Source: CAYPHY01 sp964410625 (GTDB lineage: Bacteria > Chloroflexota > Anaerolineae > Promineifilales > Promineifilaceae). Taken from it: a stretch of 64,000 nt of DNA. The notes below the pieces were generated by a model, which was not told where the DNA came from, did not search any database, and saw nothing but the letters and a program-made list of their open reading frames with translations. The translations under genes and the position numbers were made by a program. The stretch covers positions 1 through 64,000 of the forward strand of contig CAYPHY010000001.1 of NCBI GenBank assembly GCA_964410625.1. The letters are read 5' to 3'. Each line of letters starts with the position of its first letter. The first letter of the stretch is position 1. Positions 24,503-33,398 of this stretch are shown here, one piece after another.

Positions 24503-25321
24503 ATGCCAGAGTTACCAGAAGTTGAAACCTCTGTGCGTGCCTTACGGCCGTCCCTCCTCGGCCGCACCATCACCGGCGTGCGCAATACCTGGCCGCGCCA
24601 TGTGGTTGTGCCGTCGCTGGCGGAGTTGCGGGAACGGATTCGCGGCCGTCGCATTGAAGCGGCCGGAAGGCGCGGTAAATATTTGATCTTCACCCTGAGT
24701 GATGACGAAACACTGATCGTTCACTTGCGGATGTCGGGGCATCTCTCGGTGGTAGATGCCGATGAGCCGGTTGATGCTTATACGCACACGATTTTTGAGC
24801 TGGACGACGGCCGCGAGTTGCGTTTCCGCGATCCGCGCAAGTTCGGCTGTGTTTACCTGGTGCATGAACCGGAAGAGGTGTTGGGCAAGCTGGGGCCGGA
24901 GCCGTTGGAGCCGGAATTTACGGTCGAGGTGTTGCAAGAACGGCTGCGCGGCCGTAAGCGAACGCTGAAACCGCTGCTGCTCGACCAGTCCTTCATCGCT
25001 GGAGTGGGTAATATCTATGCTGACGAAGCGTTGTTTGATGCCCGGCTGCACCCCCAGCGCACGGCCGATACGCTGACGGCCGACGAAGTGGCCGCGCTCC
25101 ATGCCGGTCTGCAAAAGGCATTGTCGGAGGGGATCGCCCGCGAGGGGGCCAGCATCACCACTTATCGCAAGCCAGACGGCGAAAAAGGGGACATGCAGAA
25201 TGCCACACAAGTGTATGATCGCAAAGGACAGCCTTGTGAGCGCTGTGGTACACCAATCGAAAAGATGATGCTCGGCGGCCGTGGTACCCACTATTGTCCA
25301 AGCTGTCAACGACTCACCTAA
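24503..25321 (+). CDS. mutM: Formamidopyrimidine-DNA glycosylase
   Basis: DNA repair enzyme that removes 8-oxoguanine and formamidopyrimidines and nicks the strand. The N-terminus MPELPEVET supplies catalytic P2/E3, and the strand-separating HLRMSGHL and DPRKFG motifs are present. A helix-two-turn-helix with GVGNIYADEALF (about 170-182) precedes a zinc finger with C245, C248, C265 and C268 and R260 at the finger tip. Length is 272 residues, as expected. It is a monocistronic gene with its own 163-base upstream gap shared with the divergent amidase gene. Confidence 0.95.
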   Translation: MPELPEVETSVRALRPSLLGRTITGVRNTWPRHVVVPSLAELRERIRGRRIEAAGRRGKYLIFTLSDDETLIVHLRMSGHLSVVDADEPVDAYTHTIFELDDGRELRFRDPRKFGCVYLVHEPEEVLGKLGPEPLEPEFTVEVLQERLRGRKRTLKPLLLDQSFIAGVGNIYADEALFDARLHPQRTADTLTADEVAALHAGLQKALSEGIAREGASITTYRKPDGEKGDMQNATQVYDRKGQPCERCGTPIEKMMLGGRGTHYCPSCQRLT

Positions 25322-25369
25322 AACAGTTACGCAGATAACGCGGATAAAACGCAGATTACGCGGATTTTC

Positions 25370-25452
25370 ACTTACGCATTTGCATCAAATTAACGCGAAA
25401 AATAGCTCTTAATTCGCGTAAATTCGATGCAAAAATTCTTAACTGCGTAAGT
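25370..25452. repeat. MITE-like palindromic element, family A
   Basis: Outer 9-base arms ACTTACGCA/TGCGTAAGT enclose a 21-base inner palindrome (TTTGCATCAAATTAACGCGAA against the complement of TTCGCGTAAATTCGATGCAAA, with two mismatches). Directly upstream, 25325-25366 carries tandem ACGCGGAT/ACGCAGAT words. Confidence 0.75.
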
Positions 25453-25475
25453 CCTATTCAAGTGGTTGATGTCTC

Positions 25476-25484
25476 TGCTATAAT
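25476..25484 (+). promoter_or_regulatory. Extended -10 promoter (TGCTATAAT) for the DUF433 gene
   Basis: TGC-TATAAT lies 18 bases before the ATG of the DUF433 gene, immediately after the family-A element. No clear -35 is seen, as often with extended -10 promoters. The leader would be short, with GAGAGG as ribosome site. Confidence 0.5.
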
Positions 25485-25502
25485 AGGCAAGAGAGGTTTG
25501 CA

Positions 25503-25724
25503 ATGAGAGTTAATATCTACATAGACCGAATTGAGATAGACCCTGATGTAATGCTAGGTAAACCGGTCATTCGCGGAACACGAATTCCTGTAGAGTTACT
25601 TGTGCGTAAATTAAGCGAAGGTGCTACTGAAGCTGATCTACTTGATGCTTATCCTCGATTAGTGTTAGAAGACATTAGGGCAGCACTCGCCTTTGCAGCC
25701 GATTCACTGGCCCACGAAACGTAA
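25503..25724 (+). CDS. DUF433 family small protein (antitoxin-like)
   Basis: The 73-residue protein carries the DUF433 signature: RIEIDPDVMLGKPVIRGTRIPVELLVRKLSEGATEADLLDAYP, then ALAFAADSLA at the end. The family has a winged-helix-like fold and is usually the partner of a VapC-like DUF5615 toxin. No such toxin gene is adjacent: the next gene, 21 bases downstream, is the FHA protein. It is therefore an orphan antitoxin-type gene or a repurposed regulator. No CGGCCG in the gene. Confidence 0.8.
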   Translation: MRVNIYIDRIEIDPDVMLGKPVIRGTRIPVELLVRKLSEGATEADLLDAYPRLVLEDIRAALAFAADSLAHET

Positions 25725-25745
25725 GAAATATCGGAGGGAAACAAA

Positions 25746-26387
25746 GTGGAGGCACGGCCGCCCCTGGGACGCTTGATTGCCCTGGATGAGGATGTAGAGC
25801 AGCGAGAGTATTTTCTGAGCGATGACATCTATACCGTCGGCCGCCTTGCCCCCTGGAGCCAGATCATCGTCAATCGGCCGACTGTCTCTCGCGTCCATGC
25901 TCGTATTCAATGTGTCGGCTCCCACTACCATCTGACCAATCTCAGTCGCCTCCATACCTACGTCAACGGCGAACCGATCAGTGAAGCGTATATCCTCTCA
26001 GATGGGGACCAGATTGGATTGGATTCTCCTCAACCCGTCTTGCGCTATGAGGACGAAAACCAGACAGTGATGCCCCCGGACTTTGAGCCGTTGGGGGAGA
26101 CCATTCCTGGCTTGCATTTTGACCAAAAGACGATGCGTTTCTTTCTGGACGGCCGTGTCCTCGAACTCGCTCCCCGGGAATTGCGCCTGCTGCGCTATCT
26201 TTACTGGCGGCGCGGCGAAGCGTGTTCGCGCGAGGAGTGCGAGCGGGTGATCTGGGGTGAATATGCCGCCATTGACCCCAGCGCACTCCACCGCGTTGTC
26301 GCCGACCTTCGTGCCAACCTCCGCTCGTTGGATGAGTCAACGGAATATATCGAAACCGTCCGCGGCGTTGGCTATCTTCTGAAATGA
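25746..26387 (+). CDS. FHA domain plus winged-helix DNA-binding protein
   Basis: The 213-residue protein starts at GTG 25746 behind a good ribosome site (CGGAGGG). The FHA phosphothreonine-binding fold occupies about 20-105: VGRLAPWSQIIVNRPTVSRVHARI, then HLTNLSRLHTYVNGEPI. An OmpR-type winged helix follows at about 120-213, with LELAPRELRLLRYLYWRRGEACSREECERVIWGE and ETVRGVGYLLK. The protein probably binds DNA under control of a Thr-phosphorylated partner instead of a receiver domain. No kinase gene is adjacent. It overlaps the next gene by 4 bases (ATGA), so the two are translationally coupled. Confidence 0.85.
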   Translation: MEARPPLGRLIALDEDVEQREYFLSDDIYTVGRLAPWSQIIVNRPTVSRVHARIQCVGSHYHLTNLSRLHTYVNGEPISEAYILSDGDQIGLDSPQPVLRYEDENQTVMPPDFEPLGETIPGLHFDQKTMRFFLDGRVLELAPRELRLLRYLYWRRGEACSREECERVIWGEYAAIDPSALHRVVADLRANLRSLDESTEYIETVRGVGYLLK

Positions 26388-26839
26388 GCTTCGACTATTC
26401 GCAAGATTTCGAGAATATTGACTTTCGCCAGCATCCCGAGCTTTACCGCGTCGGCCGCGGCGAACAGGGTGTGTTGCTGGTCGAACCGTATAAGAGCGAA
26501 CTGCTTCCCCACTGGCGGTTTAAGACGCCGGAGATTGCGCGGAAGTCGGCCGATAAACTCTACGAGATGTTCCTGGCCTATAAAGCGCAAGGGGATTTTG
26601 TGGGCATGGATATGGCGCGAAAGTATATCCAGATGGGTTACACTCGTTCGCGTCGCTATGCCAACCACAAGTCGGGGCGGAAGTATGCGACCGATGGCAA
26701 AACTGTCCTCCCGCTTGATGAAGACCCCGAAAAAGCTGAATCAGCGCGTATCTTTTACGAAACGTGGCAGTTGGTGCGGGAAGACCAGGAGTATCAAAGA
26801 CTGATGGAACAGCATCGCCTTCGCTATGAAAGCGATTGA
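26384..26839 (+). CDS. DUF4385 domain protein
   Basis: The 151-residue protein matches DUF4385 over nearly its full length, with FDYSQDFENIDFRQHPELYRVGRGEQG, VEPYKSELLPHWRFKTPEIA and GMDMARKYIQMGYTRSRRYANHKSGRKY. The family is small, scattered in bacteria and large viruses, and has no assigned function; the basic Arg/Tyr/His-rich core hints at nucleic-acid contact. It is the second gene of a coupled pair with the FHA regulator and is followed by a strong terminator. Confidence 0.85.
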   Translation: MSFDYSQDFENIDFRQHPELYRVGRGEQGVLLVEPYKSELLPHWRFKTPEIARKSADKLYEMFLAYKAQGDFVGMDMARKYIQMGYTRSRRYANHKSGRKYATDGKTVLPLDEDPEKAESARIFYETWQLVREDQEYQRLMEQHRLRYESD

Positions 26840-26842
26840 TCT

Positions 26843-26879
26843 AAAAACCTCTGAGGTCTGGGAGACCTCAGAGGTTTTT
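26843..26879. terminator. Bidirectional terminator, 17-bp perfect stem
   Basis: Arms at 26843-26859 and 26863-26879 are exact complements with a 3-base GGG loop. The stem begins with A5 and ends with T5, so either strand gives a U-tract. It sits between the convergent DUF4385 and secA genes, 3 and 4 bases from their stop codons. Confidence 0.9.
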
Positions 26880-26883
26880 GACA

Positions 26884-29800
26884 TTAACGACGAGCCTTGC
26901 GCTTTTTGGCTGAGGACTTTTTGCCACCGCCGGCCGTCGGCTGCCCTGTTCGGCCGTTCCCTGTTGCCGCTGCCGTCGCTACACCTTCGGCGCGGCCGTG
27001 ACAATTCTTATACTTTTTGCCACTACCGCAAGGACAGGGATCGTTGCGGCCGACTTTTGGCATGTCGCGGCGCAGTTCCACGCCCTTCCCCTTTTCGCGC
27101 TTGACCACCTGGAAGCCTGCTTCCTGTGCCTGGAGCTGGTAGGCCACTTCCGCCTGTTGTTGTTGGATAAATTGCTGGTGTTTGCCGATCTCGCGGAAGA
27201 AACGGTCGGCGACGCTGCGATCAATGTTGTTGCGCATGTCGGCAAACATCTCGAAGGAGCGACGCTTGTATTGCACTTTCGGATCGCGCTGGCCGACGGC
27301 TTCCAGCCCGATCTCGCGGCGCAGATCGTCCATCGCCGTCAGGTAGTCGCGCCACTCCGCATCAATGGCCGAGAGGAGCAACAGCCGCTGGTAGTTGCGA
27401 TACTGCTCCTCGCCAATCGCTTCACGCCACTTCTCCTGCTGCTTGCGCACATACGCCTTCAACGCTGTCTCTAGTTGGTCACCATCTAGCGTCGAAAGAC
27501 TGTCAATCAGCAAGTTGCGGAGCAACTCCTCAGCCCGTTGCTTGAATTTCTCCTGGCGGGTTTCGGCATTTTTTGTAGACAGGCCATCGAGATTAAACTG
27601 GGTGAAGGCCTGGTTCAGCCCCTCGGCCGAACGCTCCCAAATCGCTTCACGTTGTGCCTGCTCAATGTGTTCGGCGAGAAACTCTTGATAGAGCGACTCT
27701 ACCTGCTGGATAAACTCCTGGCGGATATTTTCGCGGGCCTGAAGCTGTCCCGATTTACGCGTGGCCAATAGCCCCAGCTTAGGAACAGGGGGCATGATCG
27801 GTAAGAAGCGGCCCATCGCCTGCAACAGTTGCAGCAGGTTGACCCCTTCTTCCTCGTTTTGGCGGGCAAGGACCATCAGGCGGTTGGTCAGGCGATCGGC
27901 CGACAGCCGTTCCAACTCCTCGCGGTCCAGGTTGTTGATGCCGGGCAAAAGGCCCCCCAACTGGCGCAGGACGGCCGTCAGGTTGATTGCATCGGTCGCG
28001 TCGGTGCTGAAGGCGTTGATCACCCGCTCAATCTCGCCGCGTACAAAGCCCTGGTAGTCGTCTACATAATGGTCAACAAGTTCGACGATGCTGGTGGCAA
28101 AGGCGTCCTCCATCTTCTCGTCGAGATCGGCCGCTTCGCCAAACAGAATCGCCCGCCGTTCCTCATAAATCGTCTGGCGCTGGCGGTTCATCACATCGTC
28201 ATATTCGACGACGTTTTTGCGGATATCGAAGTTGTAGCCTTCGATGCGCTCCTGAGCGTTTTCGATCAACCGGTCCAACACGCCATACTCCAACGGCATA
28301 TCGTCGGGCAAGCTGGTGCGGGACATGAAGTTCTTCAGCCGCTCGCCACCGAAGCGGCGCATCAGGTCGTCTTCTAGTGAAAGAAAGAAGCGGGACGAGC
28401 CGGGGTCGCCCTGGCGGGCGGCACGGCCGCGCAACTGGTTGTCAATGCGCCGCGATTCGTGCCGTTCGGAACCGACCACATGTAGGCCGCCCAATTGCCA
28501 CACCTCTTTCTTCTCTCGCTGTGTCTGCTCCACGATCTGCTCAATGCGCGTGATCAGCGAGGGAGGTAGCGCGGGAATGGTTTTGGTTAGCTGTTCGGCT
28601 TCCTCGTGGCGGCCGCCCAAGACGGCGCGGATCAGCGCGGCGCGGGCGTTGTAATGCTGCTCAAAGAAATTTTCGGCCAGGAATTGGGCTACTTTGCGCG
28701 GATCGCTTTGGGCGGCCTGATAATCGTTATAGACGCGCCACAAACGCCCCGCCTCTTCGATCAGGGCAATATCCTTGTCTAAACCTTCCAGATAGTCACG
28801 CGCTTCGCCCAACAGCCCCATCCGCACCATGCGCAACACATTCAGCAGCGAGTCATATTCAATGTCATAAGGGGCTTGCAAGATTTGAGCCAGATAGCCG
28901 ATGACCTGCACCCTCTCGATCTCCACCAGCGCAGCATCAAACTCGCTCTTTACCGCCAGCAACGCATCTACCAGGTCTTCGCTCAGCTTGTGGTGCTTGC
29001 GGGCAGCGGCGCGGGCGGCCTCTTCCCCTTCGTTCAAGAGGGTCAGGGCGAGTTGGGCGAGCATCGGCCGGTCAAACAGATCACTCTCCATCATCTCCGC
29101 TGCCAGCCCTTCGGGGTTGCCGCCGAGCAAGATGTCGGTCCCACGACCGGCCATGTTGGTAGAGATGGTCACGGCCGCTTTGCGACCCGCCTGGGCAACG
29201 ATCAACGCCTCCGATTGGTGTATCTTAGCATTGAGGACGTTGTGGGGAATGTTCTCCTTGTTCAGCATACGGTGGATGGTTTCGGAATGTTCAACCGAGG
29301 TCGTGCCAACCAGAACGGGACGGCCGACCTCATGCACGCGCTTGATCTCGTTGATGATCGCCAGGTCTTTGGCTTCGGCTGTGCCATACACCTGGTCGGC
29401 AAAATCAATGCGCTTGAAGAAAACCGGCTCCCCGGTGCGGCGATCAACGTAACGGATCGCCTCTGCGCTTTCGACGCGCTCCTTTCTCGTCTCCAGCTCC
29501 ATCGCGCCCGTTTCAACGATGTACTCAACATTGGTGGGCAGCGGCGAGACGCCTAACTCATAAATCTTATCGAACTCTTCGGCGTCGGTCAGTGCCGTAC
29601 CGGTCATACCGGCCAGCTTGTCATAGAGGCGGAAGTAGTTCTGCAAGGTGATCGTCGCCACCGTCACCGTCTCGCGGCGAACAGTGACGTTTTCCTTCGC
29701 TTCAATCGCCTCGTGCAGACCATCGGAATAGCGACGGCCGGGCATCAGGCGGCCGGTGAAATCATCAATGATGATCACCTCGCCATTTTGCACCACATAA

Positions 29801-30837
29801 TCTACATCCCGTTTATAGAGATACTCCGCCCGCAGCGCATTGTCTAAATAATAGGTCAACTGGTAGAAGCGCGGGTCATAGAGGCTGTCCCCGGCGTCGC
29901 TGTCAATCTCTGGGATACGCCTCTCGATTTCGGCAATACCCACCTCCGTCAGGCTGATGCTGCGGCTCTTTTCGTCAATATCGTAATGGCCGTTTGGCTC
30001 TTCGTCTTCCTCGGCCGTATTCCGCCGTAGACGGCGCACATATTCGGCAAAGCGCAAATAATCCTTGCCGGAATGGTCGGCCGGGCCGGAGATGATCAGC
30101 GGCGTACGCGCTTCATCAATCAGGATGTTGTCTACTTCGTCAATGACCGCAAAGTGTTGGCCGCGCTGCACCAGGTTCTCGCGCTTGGTAGCCATGTTGT
30201 CGCGCAGGTAGTCGAAGCCGAATTCGCTGCTGATGCCGTAGGTGATGTCGGCCAGGTAGGCTTGTTGGCGCGTACACGGCCGCCAATGGACCAGTCGCTC
30301 GTCTTCCAACTCCGCGCCTGGATTGACGTAATCGGGGTCGAAGAGCGCGGAAAATTGCTGCGGGCCAATCACACCCAATGTCAGACCGAGAAAGTGAAAA
30401 ACATTGCCCATCCAGCCGCCATCACGACGGGCCAGATATTCGTTGACCGTCACCAGATGGACGCCCTGGCCGGTCAGCGCATTCAGATAGAGAGGCAAGG
30501 TTGCCACCAGCGTCTTTCCCTCACCGGTACGCATCTCCACCACTTCGCCTTGATGCAACAGATAGCCGCCCATCAACTGCACATCATAGTGGCGCAGGCC
30601 AATGGTACGGCGCGACGCCTCGCGCACCAGGGCAAAGGCTTCCACCGCCAGATCGTCCAGCGATTCGCCCTGGGCATACCGCTCCTTGAGCGCGGCCGTC
30701 TTCTCCTTAAAGGCTTCATCCGGCAACTGCTGTAGTTCCGGCTCTAAGGCCGTAATTTCGGCGGCGATCGGCCGTAGACTGGCGATTACTTTTTGGCTCG
30801 GATCGCCGGTAAAGCGACTAATTAGCTTTTTGAACAT
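26884..30837 (-). CDS. secA: Protein translocase ATPase SecA, extra-long form
   Basis: Drives preproteins through SecYEG. Walker A is MRTGEGKT (102-109), the Walker B region is VIDEVDNILIDEARTPLI (231-248), and TSTNMAGRGTDI-type and GERHESRRIDNQLRGRAARQGDPGSS motor motifs are intact. The C-terminus has a zinc SEC-C motif, VGRNDPCPCGSGKKYKNCHG (about 1266-1285), followed by a basic tail. It is 1317 residues against 901 in E. coli. The excess lies mainly in two helical insertions: about residues 579-775, inside the second nucleotide-binding fold after LLGGNPEG, and about 892-1151, in the helical scaffold region after YDDVMNRQRQTIY, roughly twice the normal length. Motor motifs flank both, so the gene is functional. 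Confidence 0.97.
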   Translation of the reverse strand: MFKKLISRFTGDPSQKVIASLRPIAAEITALEPELQQLPDEAFKEKTAALKERYAQGESLDDLAVEAFALVREASRRTIGLRHYDVQLMGGYLLHQGEVVEMRTGEGKTLVATLPLYLNALTGQGVHLVTVNEYLARRDGGWMGNVFHFLGLTLGVIGPQQFSALFDPDYVNPGAELEDERLVHWRPCTRQQAYLADITYGISSEFGFDYLRDNMATKRENLVQRGQHFAVIDEVDNILIDEARTPLIISGPADHSGKDYLRFAEYVRRLRRNTAEEDEEPNGHYDIDEKSRSISLTEVGIAEIERRIPEIDSDAGDSLYDPRFYQLTYYLDNALRAEYLYKRDVDYVVQNGEVIIIDDFTGRLMPGRRYSDGLHEAIEAKENVTVRRETVTVATITLQNYFRLYDKLAGMTGTALTDAEEFDKIYELGVSPLPTNVEYIVETGAMELETRKERVESAEAIRYVDRRTGEPVFFKRIDFADQVYGTAEAKDLAIINEIKRVHEVGRPVLVGTTSVEHSETIHRMLNKENIPHNVLNAKIHQSEALIVAQAGRKAAVTISTNMAGRGTDILLGGNPEGLAAEMMESDLFDRPMLAQLALTLLNEGEEAARAAARKHHKLSEDLVDALLAVKSEFDAALVEIERVQVIGYLAQILQAPYDIEYDSLLNVLRMVRMGLLGEARDYLEGLDKDIALIEEAGRLWRVYNDYQAAQSDPRKVAQFLAENFFEQHYNARAALIRAVLGGRHEEAEQLTKTIPALPPSLITRIEQIVEQTQREKKEVWQLGGLHVVGSERHESRRIDNQLRGRAARQGDPGSSRFFLSLEDDLMRRFGGERLKNFMSRTSLPDDMPLEYGVLDRLIENAQERIEGYNFDIRKNVVEYDDVMNRQRQTIYEERRAILFGEAADLDEKMEDAFATSIVELVDHYVDDYQGFVRGEIERVINAFSTDATDAINLTAVLRQLGGLLPGINNLDREELERLSADRLTNRLMVLARQNEEEGVNLLQLLQAMGRFLPIMPPVPKLGLLATRKSGQLQARENIRQEFIQQVESLYQEFLAEHIEQAQREAIWERSAEGLNQAFTQFNLDGLSTKNAETRQEKFKQRAEELLRNLLIDSLSTLDGDQLETALKAYVRKQQEKWREAIGEEQYRNYQRLLLLSAIDAEWRDYLTAMDDLRREIGLEAVGQRDPKVQYKRRSFEMFADMRNNIDRSVADRFFREIGKHQQFIQQQQAEVAYQLQAQEAGFQVVKREKGKGVELRRDMPKVGRNDPCPCGSGKKYKNCHGRAEGVATAAATGNGRTGQPTAGGGKKSSAKKRKARR

Positions 30838-30922
30838 ATCGAATCAGGATAATTGACAATTGTTAATTGCTAATTGTCAATTGATAATTAATTTCTGCTG
30901 TCTTGTGACACAATAAATTACT

Positions 30923-30928
30923 ATTATA
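30923..30928 (-). promoter_or_regulatory. Candidate -10 (TATAAT) of the secA promoter
   Basis: On the minus strand TATAAT lies about 86 bases before the secA ATG in an AT-rich stretch. The leader then contains an ATTGACAATT/AATTGTCAAT palindromic word set (30848-30890), also found before 55.66 kb. No clear -35 is visible. Confidence 0.4.
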
Positions 30929-30984
30929 CCTATATACCATAAATAGCGCGTTTGATCCTAATCCAGTCGTAAGAATCGGTGTTC

Positions 30985-31063
30985 GGTGGCAAGTGGCAGG
31001 ATGCAGGTGGCAGGTGATGCAGTATACTACCTAGAACTTGCCACTTGCGACTTGCCACCTGCT
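30985..31063. repeat. GTGGCAAGTGGCAGG-word hairpin
   Basis: The left arm GGTGGCAAGTGGCAGGATGC plus GGTGGCAGG pairs with right arm CTTGCCACTTGCGACTTGCC plus ACCTGC. It ends at the prs stop codon. A single arm of the same family occurs at about 42375-42405. Confidence 0.6.
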
Positions 31064-32018
31064 ACTCATTAAACAACTCCCCCACACTCCGCCCTTCGTG
31101 CGAACGGACGATCACTTCGCCGAGCATTTCGCTGACGCTGAGGATGGTCATGTTGGGCAATCGCTTGTGGGGGGGGATGGGCAACGTGTCGGTGGTGACG
31201 ATCTCTTTGATTGGCGCGGCGCGTAGCCGCTCGGCCGCCGGATCAGACAACACCGCATGGGTGAAGGCGACATAGACATCCAACGCACCATGCGCCTTGA
31301 CCACTTCCACCGCTTGCTGGATCGAACCGGCCGTATCCACAATATCATCCACGATAATCACATCGCGGCCGCTGACATTGCCGATCAGGGTCAATGCTTC
31401 ACGCTTTTCACCGTCCGGGGAGCGCCGTTTCTCGACAAAGGCCAGGGGGAGATTGAGATCGGCCGCGTAGTTACGGCCGTTCTTGGCAAAGCCCAAATCC
31501 GGCGTGACCACCACCGCATCCAACCGCTTCCGGTCGAAGTAGTCTACAATGATATGCGTTGCCGTCAGCGAATCGCCAGGGATTTTATAGAAGCCCTGAA
31601 TTTGCCCGGCGTGCAAGTCAATCGTGATCCAGCGGTCTGCCCCGGCCACTTCGATCATATCTGCCAGCAGCCGGGCGGTGATTGGCACGCGCGGCTGGTC
31701 CTTTTTGTCGCTTTGTGAGTAGGCGAGATAAGGCACGACCACCGTGATCCGGCCGGCGGAGTCACGCTTGAAGCAATCAATGGCGATCAACATCTCCATG
31801 ATGTTTTGATGCACCGGTCGGTCGTGGCTTTGGATCAAATATACGTCTTGTCCACGTACACTGCTGTGGAGCCGGACGAAGATGTTTTCATTGGGAAAGG
31901 TAATGATGTCCCAGGTGCTTAGCGGTATCTTTACGTAGTCGGCAATGCGCTGCGCCAATTCGGGACATCCCGATCCGGCATAAAGTTTAATATCACCATA
32001 CATCTTGTCTGCTCGCAT
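31062..32018 (-). CDS. prs: Ribose-phosphate pyrophosphokinase
   Basis: Makes PRPP from ribose 5-phosphate and ATP for nucleotide, His and Trp synthesis. The 318-residue sequence has the N-terminal FPNENIFVRLHSSVRGQDVYLIQS region, catalytic flexible loop YSQSDKKDQPR, VDLHAGQIQGFY-type Mg-ATP site (TIDLHAGQIQGF) and the PRPP loop DVIIVDDIVDTAGS (about 221-234). ATG 32018 is the first start; ATG 32003 (MYGDIKLYAGSG) fits homologues equally well. SecA lies 224 bases downstream behind repeats. Confidence 0.95.
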   Translation of the reverse strand: MRADKMYGDIKLYAGSGCPELAQRIADYVKIPLSTWDIITFPNENIFVRLHSSVRGQDVYLIQSHDRPVHQNIMEMLIAIDCFKRDSAGRITVVVPYLAYSQSDKKDQPRVPITARLLADMIEVAGADRWITIDLHAGQIQGFYKIPGDSLTATHIIVDYFDRKRLDAVVVTPDLGFAKNGRNYAADLNLPLAFVEKRRSPDGEKREALTLIGNVSGRDVIIVDDIVDTAGSIQQAVEVVKAHGALDVYVAFTHAVLSDPAAERLRAAPIKEIVTTDTLPIPPHKRLPNMTILSVSEMLGEVIVRSHEGRSVGELFNE

Positions 32019-32088
32019 CTCATTAATGATGGACTGCTGTTAGGCAGCGAAGGCTTGAACCGGCGAACCGGAGTGACTTAGTAGTGCG

Positions 32089-32907
32089 TCACTGGAAGTA
32101 GATGCCACGGCCGAGTATGACACCGTATAGCACAACAACGAGGATGGCAGCGGCGATCAATGCCCATGACGGCCGAATCTGTAACGGGTCGCCCGGTAAC
32201 TTGGGGAAGGTTTTGGCGCGGAACCATTGCATCATCCATAGTAATGGCGACTGACCGAAGATCACGGCCGCCAGCCCCGCCACCGCCGGTAGCCCACCGA
32301 GACCGTCCGGGTTGAACAGCGCCGCTAAGATAACCGGCAGCAAGAAGCCGATGTAGGACCAGATTGCCAGGCGCGAGGCGCGGCCGATCTGCTCGTCGGT
32401 TGTTCCGCCAACACGCGTCCCAAACACCCGCAATGACAATGCGATCAGGCCGATGAACAGCAACGCGCCAATGAGGAACAGTAGCCCACGCCACAACAAG
32501 GGTGGTTGCCAACCGGCGATCACCGCGGCCATGTCGCCGACCCCGGCCACGCCGGAGAAAATGAAGTAACCGGCGCCAGACAGGAAGTTGGCCAGCATCA
32601 GCAGCCAGCTTGTATACCAGGATGTGTCGGATAGGGACGGCCGTCCGCGCAAGTAGAAGTAGAGGGCAGCGCCGATCAGCAGATTGAAGAACGGTGCGCT
32701 ACCGGACACGATTTTACTGGCCGCATTGGACCCGCCGGCACACTCCACCGACAGCGCGGTATAAACTTGCAGATCGCCGCCAACAAGGGGGCAAGCCAGC
32801 GCATGAACAGCCTCATGGACGGCTACATTGAGACTCATCACTATCGCCCCGATGGCTATGACGGTGGGAACACTAATGGCTACTTTGTTATCTTCGGCAA
32901 CGACCAT
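32089..32907 (-). CDS. M50-like membrane metalloprotease-type protein
   Basis: The 272-residue integral membrane protein starts at ATG 32907, which follows AGGAGAGAGAG. HEAVH at residues 31-35 lies in the first helix, as in zinc proteases of the M50/site-2 group. There are about six further helices. I do not see the second M50 motif with the conserved Asp clearly, so proteolytic function is unproven. It is upstream of prs on the same strand, 70 bases away. The reading frame continues upstream into a hairpin repeat, which I exclude. Confidence 0.65.
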   Translation of the reverse strand: MVVAEDNKVAISVPTVIAIGAIVMSLNVAVHEAVHALACPLVGGDLQVYTALSVECAGGSNAASKIVSGSAPFFNLLIGAALYFYLRGRPSLSDTSWYTSWLLMLANFLSGAGYFIFSGVAGVGDMAAVIAGWQPPLLWRGLLFLIGALLFIGLIALSLRVFGTRVGGTTDEQIGRASRLAIWSYIGFLLPVILAALFNPDGLGGLPAVAGLAAVIFGQSPLLWMMQWFRAKTFPKLPGDPLQIRPSWALIAAAILVVVLYGVILGRGIYFQ

Positions 32908-32928
32908 CTCTCTCTCCTGTGAAGGTGG

Positions 32929-32989
32929 CTCACGCAAAGACGCGAAGGTCGCCAAGAATACAAAGGAATCTTTGCGTCCTTTGCGTGAG
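32929..32989. repeat. CTCACGCAAAGACGC-word hairpin
   Basis: The left arm starts CTCACGCAAAGACGCGAAGG and the right arm ends CTTTGCGTCCTTTGCGTGAG. It pairs over about 19 bases with one indel. The same word family forms a perfect hairpin at 42887-42954. Confidence 0.7.
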
Positions 32990-33073
32990 ATTTTGGATTT
33001 AAAGTGGTGAGCAATCGCCCATACGAACTCTCCTGTAGATTGTGGATTAGAGATTATCAGGAATAGCTCTTTG

Positions 33074-33134
33074 GACAGGATTTACAGGAGTAACAAGATA
33101 AAGCCTCGTCCCGTCAATCTTGTTAATCCTGTCG
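33074..33134. repeat. GACAGGATTAACAAGAT-word hairpin in the 491-base gap
   Basis: GACAGGATT and TAACAAGAT on the left oppose ATCTTGTTAATCCTGTC on the right. The rest of the 32908-33398 gap holds the hairpin at 32929, AT-rich sequence, and a GATGAAGG-type repeat at about 33313-33398. No gene is seen in it. Confidence 0.6.
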
Positions 33135-33398
33135 ATTACCGATAGTGTCTATTATCTGACAAGCAGCGGCCGTACTTGCTTGTTTAGTACAAACCGAATA
33201 TACGTCGCGCTTTATCCTAACACAACCGGCCGTTGCACAAAAGGTTCTGATAAAATTTGTTCAATTTGAAGTAGAGTGGGCAAGCAGTTTTGCGCTCGTT
33301 GCACAAAGTGATTGATGAATGATGAAATAAGGAAGCGATTGAGTACGACGGATGACTGAATGACTTTCATCCTTCATCCTTCATCCCTCATCCTTATC

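Noticed and set aside
32041..32085. tRNA-like segment (GCTTGAACCGGCGAACCGG)
   Set aside because: No cloverleaf arms or acceptor stem can be formed around it.
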